From: JAEUNJ01 sp052035955
GTDB taxonomy: Bacteria; Pseudomonadota; Gammaproteobacteria; Burkholderiales; Rhodocyclaceae
DNA: 53,912 bases
Direction: 5' to 3'
Assembly: GCA_052035955.1 (NCBI GenBank)
Contig: JBPOHD010000111.1
Location: 1 to 53,912 of the forward strand
Shown here: piece after piece, positions 51,756 through 53,912 of the stretch
Position numbering within the stretch: position 1 is the first letter of the stretch
How the letters are laid out: each line of letters starts with the position of its first letter
Position numbers and translations under genes: made by a program
Notes under the pieces: model-generated
Databases searched by the model: none
What the model was told of the DNA's origin: nothing
Seen by the model: the letters and a program-made list of their open reading frames with translations, nothing else

Positions 51756-53435
51756 TCAGTGGGCGGACGCGGAGGACGCGCCGACACCCGTTTCGGACCG
51801 GATGTACTGGTCCAGGTAAAGCTGGCGCTCTTTCTGGGCCTGCGCGCTGTTGTCCAGCTTCGACACGATCCAGATGACCAGGAAAGCGGAGGTCATCGAG
51901 AAGATGGCGGCGGAGCTGTAGGGGAACCAGGCGGAGCCCTTGGGGTACTTGAGCACCGCTTCCCAGACGCTGGCGGAACCGACGGTCAGCACGGTGGCCA
52001 GGATCAGGCCCACGTAGCCGCCGACCACCGCGCCCCGGGTCGTGCAGTTCTTCCACAGGACCGACATGAACAGGACCGGGAAGTTGCCGGAGCAGGCGAT
52101 GGTGAAGGCCAGCATCACCATGTAGGCGACGTTTTCCTTCTCGAAGGCGATGCCGAGCACGATGGCCACGATGCCGAGGACGACGGTGGCACCCTTGGAC
52201 CAGCGCAGTTCGGTGGCGGAATCCACGTTGCCGTGACGCCACACCGAAGCATAGAGGTCATGGGAAACCGCCGAAGCGCCGGAGAGCGTCAGGCCGGCCA
52301 CGACCGCCAGGATGGTTGCGAAGGCCACGGCGGAGATGAAGCCGAGGAAGAGGTCGCCACCGACCGCCTTGGACAGATGCACGGCTGCCATGTTGCCGCC
52401 GCCCTTCAGGCCCTTGGCGATGTCGCCATCGACGAAGTAGGCCGCCGGATCCTGGATCAGCATCACGATGGCGCCGAAGCCGATGATGAAGGTCAGGATA
52501 TAGAAGTAGCCGATCCAGGTCGTCGCCCAGGCCACGGACTTGCGGGCTTCCTTGGCGTTCGGGACGGTGAAGAATCGCATCAGGATGTGGGGCAGGCCGG
52601 CGGTGCCGAACATCAGGGCCATGCCCACGGAGATCGCGGAGATGGGATCCTTGATGAGGGCGCCCGGACCCATGATGGCGTCCTTCTTGGCATGGACCTC
52701 GGTGGCCTTGGCGAACAGGGCCTCGGGGCTGAAGCCGAATTGCAGCAGCACCGCCAGGGCCATGAAGGTGGCACCGCCGAGCAGCATGCAGGCCTTGATG
52801 ATCTGCACCCAGGTCGTCGCCGTCATGCCGCCGAACAGCACGTACATCATCATGATCGCGCCCACGAGGATCTCGGCGACCACGTAGTCGAGGCCGAAGA
52901 GGATCTTGATCAGCTGGCCGGCGCCGACCATCTGGGCGATCATGTAGAACGCCACCACGACCAGGGAACCGATGGCCGCGAAGGTGCGGGTCGGGGTCTG
53001 GGCGAAGCGGTAGGACGCCACGTCGGCGAAGGTGAACTTGCCGAGGTTGCGCAGGCGTTCCGCCATCAGGAAGGTGATGACGGGCCAGCCGACCAGCCAG
53101 CCGATCGAGAAGATCAGGCCGTCGAAGCCGTTGGCGAACACCAGGCCGGAAATACCCAGGAAGGACGCGGCAGACATGTAGTCGCCGGCGATCGCCAGGC
53201 CGTTCTGGAAGCCGGTGATACCGCCACCGCCGGTGTAGAAGTCGGCAGCGGACTTGGTCTTGGCTGCAGCGAGCTTGGTGATGTACAGGGTGAAGGCAAC
53301 GAACAGGCCGAACATGACGATGGCTGTCCAGTTGGTGGCTTGTTGCTGGGTGTTGCCGAGATCGGCACCAGCAGCCCACGCACCACCGGCCAGAGCCAGC
53401 GAAGCGACAGCGGCAATAATTTGCTTGATAGACAT
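51756..53435 (-). CDS. actP: cation/acetate symporter ActP
   Basis: A 559-residue sodium:solute symporter of the ActP type importing acetate and other short carboxylates. A signal-like N-terminus (AAVASLALAGGAWAAG) precedes about 13 membrane helices. Family stretches include SAADFYTGGGGITGFQNGLAIAGDYMSAAS split over helices 2-3, YRFAQTPTRTFAA and FAFTIACSGNFP-like sequence near helix 10. GGAGG and the stop of the DUF485 gene lie just before the ATG; the two genes form the yjcH-actP operon. A terminator follows. Confidence 0.94.
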   Translation of the reverse strand: MSIKQIIAAVASLALAGGAWAAGADLGNTQQQATNWTAIVMFGLFVAFTLYITKLAAAKTKSAADFYTGGGGITGFQNGLAIAGDYMSAASFLGISGLVFANGFDGLIFSIGWLVGWPVITFLMAERLRNLGKFTFADVASYRFAQTPTRTFAAIGSLVVVAFYMIAQMVGAGQLIKILFGLDYVVAEILVGAIMMMYVLFGGMTATTWVQIIKACMLLGGATFMALAVLLQFGFSPEALFAKATEVHAKKDAIMGPGALIKDPISAISVGMALMFGTAGLPHILMRFFTVPNAKEARKSVAWATTWIGYFYILTFIIGFGAIVMLIQDPAAYFVDGDIAKGLKGGGNMAAVHLSKAVGGDLFLGFISAVAFATILAVVAGLTLSGASAVSHDLYASVWRHGNVDSATELRWSKGATVVLGIVAIVLGIAFEKENVAYMVMLAFTIACSGNFPVLFMSVLWKNCTTRGAVVGGYVGLILATVLTVGSASVWEAVLKYPKGSAWFPYSSAAIFSMTSAFLVIWIVSKLDNSAQAQKERQLYLDQYIRSETGVGASSASAH

Positions 53436-53436
53436 A

Positions 53437-53742
53437 TTACTTCTGCGCCTCCTTGATGATGGCTTCGTTGGTCGCGTCAAACTCGGTGTTGGCGCGGCGA
53501 ACGTAAATCCAGGTCAGGACGATGGTGATGACGATGACACCCACGCCCAGCGGAACACCCAGACTGGTCACGCCGGCGCCAACTTTCTTGGCCAGCAGTT
53601 CCTTGTCGAAGGCGACCAGCAGGATGAAGCCATAGTAAATGGCGGCACTGACGATGGCCATGATGATCGAGTATCGACTGCGCATGGCAATGAACTCGTG
53701 GAATTTCGGGTTTTTGGTAACCCGATCAAGTACGTCTTGCAT
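53437..53742 (-). CDS. yjcH: DUF485 membrane protein (YjcH-like)
   Basis: A 101-residue protein with two membrane helices (IIMAIVSAAIYYGFILLVAF and VPLGVGVIVITIVLTWIYV) and the DUF485 opening KNPKFHEFIAMRSRYS. It always accompanies actP and may be a small subunit or assembly partner of the symporter. GAGGAG lies 8 bases before the ATG. Its upstream region has three phased TTACA repeats. Confidence 0.92.
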   Translation of the reverse strand: MQDVLDRVTKNPKFHEFIAMRSRYSIIMAIVSAAIYYGFILLVAFDKELLAKKVGAGVTSLGVPLGVGVIVITIVLTWIYVRRANTEFDATNEAIIKEAQK

Positions 53743-53807
53743 TGATTTATCTCCTCAGATTTTGGTTATAGAGGCATTGCTGCGGAGCCTACTTTAGGGT
53801 CGATGTC

Positions 53808-53833
53808 TTACAGCTTGCTTACAGTCGGTTACA
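53808..53833 (-). promoter_or_regulatory. three phased TTACA (TGTAA) repeats upstream of yjcH-actP
   Basis: TTACA at 53808, 53819 and 53829 (TGTAA on the coding strand), spaced 11 and 10 bp, so on one face of the helix. They lie 66-91 bp upstream of the yjcH ATG, a typical activator position. The cognate regulator is unknown. Confidence 0.5.
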
Positions 53834-53863
53834 TAAACTCACAAACACGCCTTGATCCATCAT

Positions 53864-53894
53864 AAAAAAAGCCCCGCTGACGCGAGGCTTTTTT
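53864..53894. terminator. bidirectional terminator at right edge
   Basis: AAAAAAGCC / GGCTTTTTT arms with an inner CGC/GCG stem and one C-A mismatch; T tracts appear on both strands. It probably ends a plus-strand-independent neighbour beyond the window edge and insulates the actP promoter region. Confidence 0.65.
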
Positions 53895-53912
53895 CCAGAC
53901 AGAACAGCTAGT

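Overview
This window is an ordinary-looking chromosomal segment of a GC-rich Betaproteobacterium, most likely Rhodocyclales (Azoarcus/Thauera/Zoogloea-like). That placement is an inference from gene order (tkt-gap-pgk-pyk-fba; surA-pdxA-rsmA behind lptD; amgK-murU; algZ-algR beside argH; hemCDXY; hemA-prfA-prmC), from PEP-CTERM proteins, and from the protein sequences. There are no insertion sequences, prophage genes or CRISPR arrays, and no gene-free stretch longer than about 300 bases.

Layout. 1-7217: central carbon cluster (transketolase truncated by the left edge, GAPDH, phosphoglycerate kinase, pyruvate kinase, class II aldolase), with hairpins in most gaps, then a PsiE-like membrane protein. 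7255-14093: purC, a DUF2189 membrane protein, oligopeptidase A, a DUF4124/glutaredoxin-like exported protein, a PilZ protein with an overlapping zinc-ribbon protein, exonuclease III, a Crp/Fnr regulator, a large palindrome and a DUF2892 protein. 14122-20056 (minus): rsmA, pdxA, surA, lptD for outer-membrane biogenesis, vitamin B6 and ribosome maturation. 20175-28818 (plus): amgK-murU peptidoglycan recycling, pepP, ubiH, dusB-fis, purH and purD. 28930-31410: a small accessory module of XpaC-like, YiaAB and TelA proteins. 31618-36594: heme synthesis (hemF, and hemC-hemD-hemX-hemY in the opposite direction). 36628-39869: exported thioredoxin-like protein and PEP carboxylase. 39916-42548 (minus): a laminin-B/PEP-CTERM surface protein below an AlgZ/AlgR two-component pair. 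42597-47521: argH followed by two paralogous Ser/Thr kinases, each fused to a cyclic-nucleotide-binding-like domain, and a fructosamine-kinase-family gene. 47539-51623 (minus): Grx4-type glutaredoxin, a PEP-CTERM gene remnant, prmC, prfA, hemA and tRNA-Phe. 51756-53742 (minus): acetate symporter ActP with its DUF485 partner.

The least conventional signals are: (i) a 22-bp palindrome with half-site CAATAGTCCG found three times, twice at PEP-CTERM genes; (ii) the tandem kinase/cyclic-nucleotide-domain genes in the argH operon; (iii) the XpaC-YiaAB-TelA module; (iv) a 17-bp-arm palindrome containing a CRP-like TGTAA-N6-TTACA core next to a Crp/Fnr gene; (v) three helically phased TTACA repeats upstream of actP. 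Family assignments rest on recognised motifs and overall protein similarity recalled without database searches. Promoter and operator calls are pattern-based only.
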